Assembly (NCBI RefSeq): GCF_049059935.1
Contig: NZ_JBMGQR010000011.1
Span: 24,811 to 88,810, forward strand
From: JAURVT01 sp049059935
Lineage (GTDB): Bacteria > Actinomycetota > Actinomycetes > Propionibacteriales > Nocardioidaceae
DNA length: 64,000 nucleotides
Reading direction: 5' to 3'
Shown here: positions 49,890 to 58,184 of the stretch, in pieces
Position numbering within the stretch: position 1 is the first letter of the stretch
Layout of the letters: each line of letters opens with the position of its first letter
Translations under genes and position numbers: made by a program
The notes under the pieces: generated by a model
The model's input: the letters and a program-made list of their open reading frames with translations, nothing else
Databases searched by the model: none
Told to the model about the DNA's origin: nothing

Positions 49890-52800
49890 ATGCGTCCATG
49901 GAGTACCCGGGTGCTTGCCACGGCAACACTCGCGGGCGGGATCTGGCTGTTCAGCCAGGCCGCCGCACAAGCAGACGAGCACGCAGCCGAGACGGGCACG
50001 CCCCCGCACTCGGTGAGCCAGCCCGTCAAGGTCACCGCCACCTCCGGCGACGGAGGCGGCTCGAAGGCCGGGTCGTCGACCACGTCGGGCGGCACCGGCG
50101 CGGCCCACGCGTCGAGCGACGACGACGCCACCGGCACCGGCGGCCACGGCGGCAGCTCGGGCGCCGGCGGCAGCGCCTCCTCGAGCAACCACGCCACCGG
50201 CGGCAACGGCGGCGCGTCCGGCGCGACGGGGAGCACCGGCGGCAACAGCGCCTCGAACGGCGGGTCGGGCCACCAGAGCGGACCGTCGTCGTCGACGTCC
50301 TCGTCCGGGGGCACGAGCGTCGGCCAGTCGGGCGCGACCTCGGGCGCCAGTGGCAGCAGCGGGAGCACCGGGGCCGGCGGGAGCGCGGGCAACCACTCGA
50401 CCACCACCGGTGGGAGCAGCGGCAACGCCGGCGACGGCGGCCACGGCTCGGCGTCGACCGACTCGGACTCCACCGCCACCAGCGGCAGCAGCGCCGCGGG
50501 TTCGGCCACCTCCTCGGGCGCTGGCGGCAGCACCTCCGCCGGCGCGGGGTCGGCCGGCGGCAAGGCGGGCAGCACGTCGGCCACCTCCGGCGACGGCGGT
50601 GGCTCGACGGCCGGGTCGCACACCACCTCGGGCAGCACCGGCGGCGCCACCGCGACGAGCGACGACGACGCGACGGGCACCGGCGGCCACGGCGGCAGCT
50701 CGGGTGCCGGCGGCGCGGCGACGTCCTCCAACACCGCCACCGGCGGCAGCGGAGGGAGCAGCGGCAGCACGGGCGGCACCGGCGGCAACACCGCGGGCAA
50801 CGCCGGGCACGGCGGCGTCCAGCAGTCGGGGGCGACCTCGGGCGCCAGCGGCAGCAGCGGGAGCACCGGGGCCGGCGGCAGCGCCGTCAACCACTCCACC
50901 ACCACCGGTGGGAGCAGCGGCGAGGCCGGCAACGGCGGCAACGGTTCGGCGACGACGGACTCGGACTCGTCGGCCTCCAGCGGCGACTCGACGGCCGTGT
51001 CGCACACCACCTCGGGCCACGGCGGCAGCAGCACCGCCGGGGCCTCCTCCGCCGGATCGGGCCAGGGGGGCGGAGGCACCAGTGCCTCCGCCGGCAACGG
51101 CGGAGGATCGCACGCGGGCTCGCACACCACCTCGGGCAGCACCGGTGACGCGACCGCGACCAGCGACGACGACGCGACGGGCACCGGCGGCCACGGCGGC
51201 AGCTCGGGCGCCGGCGGCGCGGCCACGTCCTCCAACACCGCCACCGGCGGAAACGGGGGCACCAGCGGAGCCACCGGGAGCACCGGCGGCAACACCGCCG
51301 GGAACGGGTGGCACCTGCCCAAGCCCGGCAAGCACGACGACGGCTGGTACGAGCACGGCACCAGCCACCAGACACGCCGGGGCCACGTGAAGTCGATCTC
51401 GTTCGGCCACCACGCGCCGGTGTCCAAGCCCCGGCACGCGTCCAGCAACCCCGGGCCGTCGAAGGGGCCCTGGGTCCCGCCGGTCGTCGTCAGCCAGTCC
51501 GGCGCGACCTCGGGCAACAGCGGGAGCAGTGGCAGCACCGGGGCCGGCGGCAGCGCGGGCAACCACTCCACCACCACCGGAGGCGCCAGCGGCAACGCCG
51601 GCAACGGCGGCCACGGGTCCGCGAGCACCGACTCGGACTCCACCGCCACCAGCGGCAGCAGCGGCGCCGGCTCGAGCACGAGCTCGGGCAACGGCGGCAG
51701 CAGCGCCGCCGGTGCGAGCAGCGTCGGCGGCGGCAAGGGCGGCGGCACGTCGGCCACCTCCGGCAACGGCGGACCGTCCACGGCGGGGTCGAGCACCACG
51801 TCCGGTGGCACCGGGTCGGCCTCCTCCAGCAGCGACGACGACGCCACGGGCACCGGCGGCAACGGTGGCAGCACCGGCGCCGGCGGCGACGCCACCTCGG
51901 GCAACCACGCCACCGGCGGCAACGGGGGCAACAGCGGCGACACCGGCAGCACCGGCGGCAACTCGGTGGGCAACTACTGCTTCACCGTCGTCGGCAACGT
52001 CTCCTGCGGCGGCTCGGTGAGCTCGGGCAACAGCGGCAACAGCGGCAGCACCGGAGCCGGCGGCAACGCGGGCAACGTCTCCACCACCACCGGTGGGAGC
52101 AGCGGTGACGCCGGCAACGGCGGCAACGGCTCGGCGACCACCGACTCGGACTCGTCGGCCACCAGCGGCAACAGCGCGGCAGGCTCGAGCACGAGCTCGG
52201 GCAACGGCGGCGACAGCGCCGCCGGTGCGAGCAGCGTGGGTGGCGGCAAGGGCGGCGGCACGTCGGCCACCTCGGGCAACGGCGGACCGTCCACGGCGGG
52301 GTCGGGCACGACGTCCGGCAGCACCGGGTCGGCCTCGTCCAGCAGCGACGACGACGCCACGGGCACCGGCGGCAACGGTGGCAGCACCGGCGCCGGCGGC
52401 GACGCCACCTCGGGCAACCACGCCACCGGCGGCAACGGCGGGAACAGCGGCGCGACGGGGAGCACCGGGGGCAACTCGGTGACGAACTACTGCTTCACCG
52501 TCGTCGGCAACGTCTCCTGCGGGGGCACGGCGAGCTCGGGCAACAGCGGCAACAGCGGCAGCACCGGAGCCGGCGGCAACGCGGGCAACGTCTCCACCAC
52601 CACCGGTGGGAGCAGCGGCAGGGGCGGCAACGGCGGCAACGGCTCGGCGACCACCGACTCGGACTCGTCGGCCACCAGCGGCAGCAGTGGCGCCGGCTCC
52701 AGCACGGCCTCGGGCAACGGCGGCATGACCGCCGCCGGCGCCTACCTGGTGGCCCCGGGTTGGAGCGGCTGGTCCGGCTCCAGCGCCACCGCCGGCAACG

Positions 52801-53288
52801 GCGGCGGCTCGACGGCGGGGTCGTCCACCACCTCGGGCAGCACCGGTCACGCCACCGCCACGAGTGACGACGACGCCACCGGCACCGGTGGCAACGGCGG
52901 CAGCTCGGGCGCCGGCGGCAACGCCACCTCCACCAACACCGCCGTCGGCGGCAACGGCGGGAACAGCGGCTCCACGGGCAGCACCGGCGGCAACCAGGTC
53001 ATCAACATCTGCTTCGCCGTCGTCGGCGACGTCAGCTGCGGTGGCACGGCCACGTCGGGCAACAGCGGGAACAGTGGCAGCACCGGTGCCGGCGGCAACG
53101 CCGTGAACGCGTCCTACACCCAGGGCGGCGCGAGCGGCGACGCCGGCAACGGCGGCCACGGCACGGCGACGACGAGCTCGGACTCGTCGGCCACCAGCGG
53201 CGGCTCCACCGCCGTCTCGAGCACCACCTCGGGCAACGGCGGCCTCGCCGCGGTCCTGGCGGCGCTCATCGCCCTGCTCCTCGGCTGA
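49890..53288 (+). CDS. giant secreted Gly/Ser/Thr-rich tandem-repeat surface protein
   Basis: A 1132-residue protein of unknown family. The signal peptide is MRPWSTRVLATATLAGGIWLFSQAAAQA in outline (residues 1-28). The rest is six tandem modules of about 165-180 residues. Each has an Asp-rich block SDDDATGTGG, GGNGG-type stretches like TGSTGGN, an STDSDS or TTDSDS block and SGSTGAGG. Modules 1-3 are joined by Cys-free linkers; the third linker is about 70 residues, basic and His-rich. Modules 4-6 each end in a Cys-x8-Cys insert (CFTVVGNVSC twice, CFAVVGDVSC once). The C terminus is a hydrophobic LAAVLAALIALLLG anchor. Function unknown; surface adhesion, coating or matrix is inferred. Confidence 0.82.
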   Translation: MRPWSTRVLATATLAGGIWLFSQAAAQADEHAAETGTPPHSVSQPVKVTATSGDGGGSKAGSSTTSGGTGAAHASSDDDATGTGGHGGSSGAGGSASSSNHATGGNGGASGATGSTGGNSASNGGSGHQSGPSSSTSSSGGTSVGQSGATSGASGSSGSTGAGGSAGNHSTTTGGSSGNAGDGGHGSASTDSDSTATSGSSAAGSATSSGAGGSTSAGAGSAGGKAGSTSATSGDGGGSTAGSHTTSGSTGGATATSDDDATGTGGHGGSSGAGGAATSSNTATGGSGGSSGSTGGTGGNTAGNAGHGGVQQSGATSGASGSSGSTGAGGSAVNHSTTTGGSSGEAGNGGNGSATTDSDSSASSGDSTAVSHTTSGHGGSSTAGASSAGSGQGGGGTSASAGNGGGSHAGSHTTSGSTGDATATSDDDATGTGGHGGSSGAGGAATSSNTATGGNGGTSGATGSTGGNTAGNGWHLPKPGKHDDGWYEHGTSHQTRRGHVKSISFGHHAPVSKPRHASSNPGPSKGPWVPPVVVSQSGATSGNSGSSGSTGAGGSAGNHSTTTGGASGNAGNGGHGSASTDSDSTATSGSSGAGSSTSSGNGGSSAAGASSVGGGKGGGTSATSGNGGPSTAGSSTTSGGTGSASSSSDDDATGTGGNGGSTGAGGDATSGNHATGGNGGNSGDTGSTGGNSVGNYCFTVVGNVSCGGSVSSGNSGNSGSTGAGGNAGNVSTTTGGSSGDAGNGGNGSATTDSDSSATSGNSAAGSSTSSGNGGDSAAGASSVGGGKGGGTSATSGNGGPSTAGSGTTSGSTGSASSSSDDDATGTGGNGGSTGAGGDATSGNHATGGNGGNSGATGSTGGNSVTNYCFTVVGNVSCGGTASSGNSGNSGSTGAGGNAGNVSTTTGGSSGRGGNGGNGSATTDSDSSATSGSSGAGSSTASGNGGMTAAGAYLVAPGWSGWSGSSATAGNGGGSTAGSSTTSGSTGHATATSDDDATGTGGNGGSSGAGGNATSTNTAVGGNGGNSGSTGSTGGNQVINICFAVVGDVSCGGTATSGNSGNSGSTGAGGNAVNASYTQGGASGDAGNGGHGTATTSSDSSATSGGSTAVSSTTSGNGGLAAVLAALIALLLG
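50040..53240 (+). repeat. six direct DNA repeats of about 500-540 bases
   Basis: The gene carries six diverged direct repeats, each with the SDDDATGTGG-coding block followed by the (S/T)TDSDS-coding block. Units 4 and 5 are the most alike. The repeats probably arose by duplication and recombination and could expand or contract. Their complement is open as long proline-rich frames, which are not genes. Confidence 0.8.
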
Positions 53289-53371
53289 GCGGAGCGACCC
53301 ACACCGCCCCGCGGGCGGGCCACGTCGATGGCCCGCCTGCGGGGCCTCGTGCGTCCGCCGGCTCGGCCGGC

Positions 53372-53418
53372 GGTGGCTCACCCACCACTTCTCGGCCCCA
53401 CGTGGTGGGTGAGGCACC
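53372..53418. repeat. palindromic intergenic repeat related to the 41-82 palindrome
   Basis: GGTGGCTCACCCACCAC (53372-53388) and GTGGTGGGTGAGGCACC (53402-53418) pair at 16 of 17 positions. The right half shares TGAGGCACC with the palindrome at 41-82. It lies 84 bases past the stop of the repeat-protein gene and may be its terminator. Confidence 0.65.
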
Positions 53419-53521
53419 TCCGCGCGGGGGGCGTCCGTCGCTGGGTGGGTGCGGCACCTGCCGGGTGGAAGGGCGCACCGAGAACGGGCGGCGGTGGCGT
53501 CGCTTCGCCGCCCGCGGGCCA

Positions 53522-53572
53522 GCGGTGGGTACGGCCCCACTTTCGCGCCGATCTTGGGGCCGTACCCACCGC
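53522..53572. repeat. palindromic intergenic repeat, family B copy 2
   Basis: Perfect 18-base arms GCGGTGGGTACGGCCCCA (53522-53539) and TGGGGCCGTACCCACCGC (53555-53572). The arm is identical to the copy at 41585-41602. It is 47 bases past the DinB gene stop, between convergent genes. The rest of the 53289-53618 gap shows nothing else. Confidence 0.8.
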
Positions 53573-53618
53573 CAGGTGCCCCAGCCGCCGGGGGCGTCTG
53601 GTGGGGCACCGCCGGACG

Positions 53619-54140
53619 TCAGCGGGCGGTGACGCCGTCGATGCGTTCGCGGAGCAGGTCGGCGTGACCGGTGTGGTGGGCGTACTCGCCGATCAGGTGC
53701 AGGTAGACCAGACGCAGAGACATGGTCTCGCCCCGCACCACGCGCTCGGCGTCCAGCGGCAGCCCGGCGACGGCCGCATCGGCCAGGTGCCACTCCTCGA
53801 CGAGCGCCTCGTGCTCCTCGCGGGCGCGGGACGGGTCGAGCTGGTCGAAGTCGACGTCGACGGCGTCGGTGCCGAACCCGTGCAGGGCCGGCACGTCCTC
53901 GCCCCCGAACCGGACGCGCAGCCACACCCGCTCCACCTTGCGCAGGTGGCGCACCAGGCCCAGCAGCGACAGCGTCGACGGCGGCACCGCCCGTGCGGCG
54001 AGCTGCTCGCCGGTGAGACCGCGGCAGGTGTGCAGCAGCGCGGCGCGGTGCGAGTCGAGCATCGCCTGCAGCATCGGCCGCTCGTCACCCACCAGCGGGC
54101 CGTCCGCGGGCTCGACCGCGGGGGCCGTCCAGACGCTCAC
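53619..54140 (-). CDS. DinB/DUF664 family protein
   Basis: A 173-residue four-helix-bundle protein of the DinB-like superfamily (mycothiol-dependent maleylpyruvate isomerase/DUF664 type). RHLRKVERVWLRVRFGG, RVVRGETMSLRLVYLHLIGEYAHHTGHADLLRERIDG supply the conserved His residues of the metal site, named here as the H in LRHLR, and the HLIGEYAHHTGH cluster. A mycothiol or metal-linked transferase role is possible. GTG 54140 overlaps the aminotransferase stop by 4 bases. Confidence 0.8.
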   Translation of the reverse strand: MSVWTAPAVEPADGPLVGDERPMLQAMLDSHRAALLHTCRGLTGEQLAARAVPPSTLSLLGLVRHLRKVERVWLRVRFGGEDVPALHGFGTDAVDVDFDQLDPSRAREEHEALVEEWHLADAAVAGLPLDAERVVRGETMSLRLVYLHLIGEYAHHTGHADLLRERIDGVTAR

Positions 54141-55024
54141 CTCTCGGTGTCGCGGTCGACGTCGGCACGCACCTCGTCGCGGTACCGCTCGAGCAGGTCG
54201 CGCCAGACCGGCCCGGGCGATCCGGTGCCGATCCGGCGGGCGTCCACGGTGGTCACCGGGACGAGCTCGCAGACGGTGCCGGTGACGAAGACCTCGTCGG
54301 CGTTGTAGACGTCGAACAGGGTCAGCTGCCGCTCGGCCGTCGGGTAGCCGGCCGCCTCGCTGATGCGCAGCACGCTCTCGCGGGTGATGCCGTGCAGGCA
54401 CGACGTGGCGTACGGGGTGCTGACGGCCCCGTCGGTGACGCAGAAGACGTTCGCGGTGTCGGCCTCGGCGACGTAGCCGAAGGCGTCGAGCATCAGGGTC
54501 GCGTCCACGTCGGGCTCGTCGAGGATCTCCAGGCGCGCGAGGATCGAGTTGAGCTGGTTGGCGTGGTGGATGCTCGCGTCGACGAACTGGGGGTGCGGGC
54601 GCCGGATGCTCGCGGTGCGCAGCCGCTGCGGGGTCGGCTCGGCCTCGACGGGCTTGCGCTCGGCGATGACCACCAGCGTGCCGACGGGCGGTGCGTTGCG
54701 CGGGTCCATGCCCGACGTCGACCGCGACCCGCGCGTCACCATCAGGCGCAGGTGGGTGTCGTCGACGAAGCCGTTGGCGTCGAGGGTGCGGCGGATCGCG
54801 TCGACGAACCCGTCGCGGTCGTAGGGCAGCCGGATGCGCAGCGCGTGCGCGGACTGCTCGAGGCGGCGCAGGTGCGCGTCGAGCTTGAGCACCCGCCCGC
54901 CGTAGACGCGCAGGCCCTCCCAGATCGCGTCGCCGGACTGGAAGCCGGCGTCGAACACCGACACCCGCGCCTCGTGCTCGGGCACGACGGCGTCGCCCAC
55001 GAAGATCTTCAACGGCTCGGTCAC
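54137..55024 (-). CDS. class IV aminotransferase homologue with His in place of the PLP lysine
   Basis: A 295-residue protein of the branched-chain/D-amino acid aminotransferase fold: SVFDAGFQSGDAIWEGLRVY, LRLMVTRGSRS, and DATLMLDAFGYVAEADTANVFCV. The segment that normally holds the catalytic lysine (I-K-S-x-N) reads SIHHANQLNSILARLE, with His153 at the lysine position. It may therefore be inactive as an aminotransferase or act differently. GTG 55024. It is co-transcribed with the DinB-like gene. Confidence 0.78.
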   Translation of the reverse strand: MTEPLKIFVGDAVVPEHEARVSVFDAGFQSGDAIWEGLRVYGGRVLKLDAHLRRLEQSAHALRIRLPYDRDGFVDAIRRTLDANGFVDDTHLRLMVTRGSRSTSGMDPRNAPPVGTLVVIAERKPVEAEPTPQRLRTASIRRPHPQFVDASIHHANQLNSILARLEILDEPDVDATLMLDAFGYVAEADTANVFCVTDGAVSTPYATSCLHGITRESVLRISEAAGYPTAERQLTLFDVYNADEVFVTGTVCELVPVTTVDARRIGTGSPGPVWRDLLERYRDEVRADVDRDTER

Positions 55025-55080
55025 GAGGGCTCCTCGGCGAGGGGACGGTGGTCGCCCCCATCCTGCCCACCCACGACGAC

Positions 55081-55110
55081 GCCGCCGCCCCGAGGTGTCG
55101 GGACGGCGGC
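55081..55110 (-). terminator. terminator after the catalase gene
   Basis: GCCGCCG and CCCCGA pair with TCGGG and CGGCGGC across 55081-55110 around a GGTG loop, 18 bases beyond the catalase stop. Confidence 0.6.
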
Positions 55111-55127
55111 GCCGGGAGGTGCGGGAC

Positions 55128-56648
55128 TCAGCGCTTGACGGCCTCGTCACCCTCGGTGGCGGGGGACTGACCGGTGGTCGGGTCCTTCTCGGCCTTGATG
55201 TCGGACACCGCAGCCTCGACGCGCTTGCCGAGGTCCTCGTCGACGTGGCGCCAGTACTCGAACGCGCGCTGCAGCACCGGCTCGCTCACGCCGTTGGAGA
55301 GGTGACCGGCGATGTTGCCGACGAGGCGCTCGCGGGCGGCCTCGTCCATGGTCTCGCGGACGAGCGTGCCGGCCTGGACCCAGTCGGAGTCCTCGGCGTG
55401 CTGCTTGTACGGCGCACGGACCTGCTCGCCGCCAGCGTACCAGCCGGTGTCCTCGGGTCGACCGGTCGCGTGCGGGCCGCCCTTGGTGTTGGGCGCGTAG
55501 ACCGGCGTCTCGGGGCTGTTCCACGCGTAGCGCATGGACCCGTCCTTGGAGTACGAGCGGACGGGCGCCTTGGGGGCGTTGACCGGCAGCTGCGTGTAGT
55601 TGGCGCCGATGCGGTAGCGGTGCGCGTCGGCGTAGCTGAACACGCGACCGAGGAGCATCTTGTCGGGGCTCAGGCCGATGCCGGGCACGAGCGCGGACGG
55701 CTCGAACGCGGACTGCTCGATCTGGGCGAAGAAGTTCTCGGGGTTGCGGTTCAGGGTCAGCGTGCCGACCTTGATGCGCGGGTAGTCCGCCTGCGGCCAC
55801 ACCTTGGTGAGGTCGAACGGGTTGAAGCGGTAGTCCTCGGCGTCGGCGACCGGCATGATCTGCACCTCGAACGACCAGGACGGGAAGTCGCCGTCGGAGA
55901 TCGCGCCGAACAGGTCCTGACGATGGTGGTCGGGCGAGGAACCCGCCAGCTCGTCGGCCTTGTCCTGGGTGAGGAAGTCGATGCCCTGGTCGGTCTTGAA
56001 GTGGTACTTGACCCAGAACTGCTCGCCGGCCTCGTTCACCCACTGGTAGGTGTGCGAGCTGAAGCCGTCCATGTGGCGGTACGACTTGGGGATGCCGCGG
56101 TCGCCCATCAGCCACGTGACCTGGTGCGCGCTCTCGGGCGACAGCGACCAGAAGTCCCACTGCATGTCGTGGTCGCGCAGGCCGGAGTCGGGCATGCGCT
56201 TCTGCGAGCGGATGAAGTCCTGGAACTTCATCGGGTCCTTGACGAAGAAGACCGGGGTGTTGTTGCCGACCATGTCGTAGTTGCCCTGGTCGGTGTAGAA
56301 CTTCAGCGAGAAGCCGCGGGGGTCGCGCCACGTGTCGGGGCTGCCCTGCTCGCCGGCGACGGTCGAGAAGCGGGCGAGCGCCTCGGTGGTGCGGCCCGGC
56401 TGCAGGAAGTCGGCCTTGGTGTACGCCGAGACGTCCTCGGTGACGACGAGCTCGCCGAACGCGCCCGCGCCCTTGGCGTGCACGACCCGCTCCGGGACGC
56501 GCTCGCGGTTGAACTGCGCCATCTTCTCGATCAGGTAGTGGTCGTGCAGCAGGATGCCGCCGTCGGTGCCCTGGGTCAGCGAGTGCTCGTCGCTGTCGAC
56601 CGGGGCCCCGGTGTTGGTGGTGGTGACGTTGTCGTCGATCTGGGTCAA
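55128..56648 (-). CDS. katA: monofunctional heme catalase
   Basis: A 506-residue clade-type small-subunit catalase that disproportionates hydrogen peroxide. The distal heme His57 is in RVVHAKGAGAFG. Asn130 is in NYDMVGNNTPVFFVKD. The proximal heme Tyr is in RVFSYADAHRYRIGANY. A TTG start at 56648 is chosen because GGAG lies 6 bases upstream and no ATG or GTG fits before the conserved region. The leader holds a 7-1-7 inverted repeat suitable for a Fur/PerR-type regulator. Confidence 0.93.
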   Translation of the reverse strand: MTQIDDNVTTTNTGAPVDSDEHSLTQGTDGGILLHDHYLIEKMAQFNRERVPERVVHAKGAGAFGELVVTEDVSAYTKADFLQPGRTTEALARFSTVAGEQGSPDTWRDPRGFSLKFYTDQGNYDMVGNNTPVFFVKDPMKFQDFIRSQKRMPDSGLRDHDMQWDFWSLSPESAHQVTWLMGDRGIPKSYRHMDGFSSHTYQWVNEAGEQFWVKYHFKTDQGIDFLTQDKADELAGSSPDHHRQDLFGAISDGDFPSWSFEVQIMPVADAEDYRFNPFDLTKVWPQADYPRIKVGTLTLNRNPENFFAQIEQSAFEPSALVPGIGLSPDKMLLGRVFSYADAHRYRIGANYTQLPVNAPKAPVRSYSKDGSMRYAWNSPETPVYAPNTKGGPHATGRPEDTGWYAGGEQVRAPYKQHAEDSDWVQAGTLVRETMDEAARERLVGNIAGHLSNGVSEPVLQRAFEYWRHVDEDLGKRVEAAVSDIKAEKDPTTGQSPATEGDEAVKR

Positions 56649-56709
56649 GGCTGCTCCTTCGTCGGGTGGGTCCAGGAATCGGAGTGGGACGTGCGTGACC
56701 CCGCGGAGA

Positions 56710-56724
56710 CTGGAACCGTTCCAG
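56710..56724. promoter_or_regulatory. 7-1-7 inverted repeat in the catalase leader, PerR/CatR-type box
   Basis: CTGGAACCGTTCCAG is a perfect 7-1-7 inverted repeat 61 bases upstream of the catalase TTG. Fur-family peroxide regulators (PerR, CatR, FurA) bind 7-1-7 sites. No such regulator is adjacent. Confidence 0.55.
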
Positions 56725-56763
56725 ACAACCACGGGTGGTGCGGAGTCGCAAGGCAGGAGAGGC

Positions 56764-57921
56764 TCACTCGCGGTCGGCCACCTTCTGACGTCCGCGGGGC
56801 GGCTCGGCGTCGTCGGGGCGACCGTGCGAGCGACGCAGCTCGCGGCCGCGACGGACGTCGTCGGCCCGCTTGGCCTCGGCCTTGTCGATCGCCTTGGTGT
56901 CGCGAGCCGGGAGCTGGATCTCCTCCTCGGCGGGGAAGCCCGCCTGCAGCTGACGACCCCGCTCGATCTCGGCGTCGAGCTCGGCACCGAAGAGCAGCGC
57001 GAGGTTGGTGATCCAGAGCCACAGCAGGAAGACGACGACGCCCGCGAGGGCGCCGTACGTCTGGTTGTAGCTGGAGAACATCGCGACGTAGACGCCGAAC
57101 GCGGCGGACGCGAGCGCCCAGACGACGATCGCGAGGACGGCACCGACGCTCAGCCAGCGGAACTTGGGTTGCTTGACGTTGGGGGTGGCCCAGAAGAGCA
57201 GGGCCACCATCGTCACCACGACGAGCAGCAGCACCGGCCACTTGGCGATCTGCCAGGTGAGCACCGCGGCGCTGCCGAGACCGATCTGGTCGCCGACGGC
57301 CTGCGCCACCGGCCCGGTGAGGGCGAGCAGCAGGAGCGCGACGGCCGCGAGGACGACCAGCACGACCGTGACCAGCAGCATCGCGGGGCGGAGCTTCCAG
57401 ATCGGACGGCCCTCGCCGATCTCGTAGACGCGGTTGCTCGCCCGGCTGAACGCGCCGACGTAGCCCGACGCCGACCACAGGGCGCCGGCGAGACCGACCA
57501 CCAGCGCGATCCCGGCGCCGGACGACTGGCTGAGCTCGAGCAGCGTCGGGCGGATGGTGTCGGCGACCGACCCGGCGCCGACGTCGGAGAGCACGCCGAG
57601 CCCGGTGTCGATGGCCTGGCGGCTCTGGCCGACCAGCCCGAGCACCGAGAGGAGCGCGATGGTGGCCGGGAAGATCGCGAGCACCGCGTAGTAGGTGAGG
57701 GCGGCGGCCAGGTCGGTGCACTGGTCCTCGGAGAACTCGCGCGCGGTCTTGCGCACCACGTACACCCAGGACGGCTTGGTCATCTCGCGCGGGCCGTCGG
57801 GCTTGCGGGGGTCCTCGATGTCGGGCGTCGCGCGCTCCTGGCGCTCGGTCGACTGCCGGTCGTCGTCGCGGCGCGACGCCTCCGGCTCGTCGTGGGCCTT
57901 GCGACCGGGGAGGAACTTCAC
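56764..57921 (-). CDS. YihY/virulence factor BrkB family membrane protein
   Basis: A 385-residue integral membrane protein. Six hydrophobic segments (for example AALTYYAVLAIFPATIALLSVLG, IALVVGLAGALWSASGYVGAF, YGALAGVVVFLLWLWITNLALLFGAEL) define the YihY family. Both ends are charged and cytosolic; the C-terminal 70 residues are highly basic (RRGRELRRSHGR). Its function is unsettled; it was once mis-annotated as RNase BN. GTG 57921 overlaps the DUF3618 stop by 4 bases. Confidence 0.87.
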   Translation of the reverse strand: MKFLPGRKAHDEPEASRRDDDRQSTERQERATPDIEDPRKPDGPREMTKPSWVYVVRKTAREFSEDQCTDLAAALTYYAVLAIFPATIALLSVLGLVGQSRQAIDTGLGVLSDVGAGSVADTIRPTLLELSQSSGAGIALVVGLAGALWSASGYVGAFSRASNRVYEIGEGRPIWKLRPAMLLVTVVLVVLAAVALLLLALTGPVAQAVGDQIGLGSAAVLTWQIAKWPVLLLVVVTMVALLFWATPNVKQPKFRWLSVGAVLAIVVWALASAAFGVYVAMFSSYNQTYGALAGVVVFLLWLWITNLALLFGAELDAEIERGRQLQAGFPAEEEIQLPARDTKAIDKAEAKRADDVRRGRELRRSHGRPDDAEPPRGRQKVADRE

Positions 57922-58184
57922 CAGCGTCTTCCGCGCAGGACCAGGGTGGCGACCACCATGACGACGACCGCCGCGACGGCCGCGGCGAGGTCGGGCTCGA
58001 CCCGTCCGGAGTCGTCGGTGACGGCGGCCTTGGCGGCGTCGACCCCGTGCCGCGCGGCGTGCTTGGGGTTCAGCTTGTCGGCGAGGGCGTCGATGGTCTC
58101 GCCCATCTCCTCGCGGGTCTGCTCGATGTCGGCCACGACCTCGTCGGCGGTGATCTCGGGGTTGCCGTCCTTGGGGCTGCTCAT
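57918..58184 (-). CDS. DUF3618 family protein
   Basis: An 88-residue protein. The N-terminal helix ITADEVVADIEQTREEMGETIDALADKLNPK matches DUF3618 (outlined by IEQTREEMGETIDAL), and the C terminus has one transmembrane helix (LAAAVAAVVVMVVATLVL). ATG 58184 overlaps the holin-X gene stop by 4 bases. It is the middle gene of a three-gene envelope operon. Confidence 0.87.
   Translation of the reverse strand: MSSPKDGNPEITADEVVADIEQTREEMGETIDALADKLNPKHAARHGVDAAKAAVTDDSGRVEPDLAAAVAAVVVMVVATLVLRGRRW

Noticed and set aside
49736..51973. A 745-codon minus-strand frame rich in Pro and Leu, and a 1244-codon frame at 49875-53609
   Set aside because: They are the complement of the Gly/Ser/Thr repeat gene; high GC and repeats keep the other frames open. 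No signal, ribosome site or family features.
50040..53240. CRISPR array suggested by regular repeats
   Set aside because: Repeats are about 500 bases, diverged and in frame with one protein; no spacers or cas genes.
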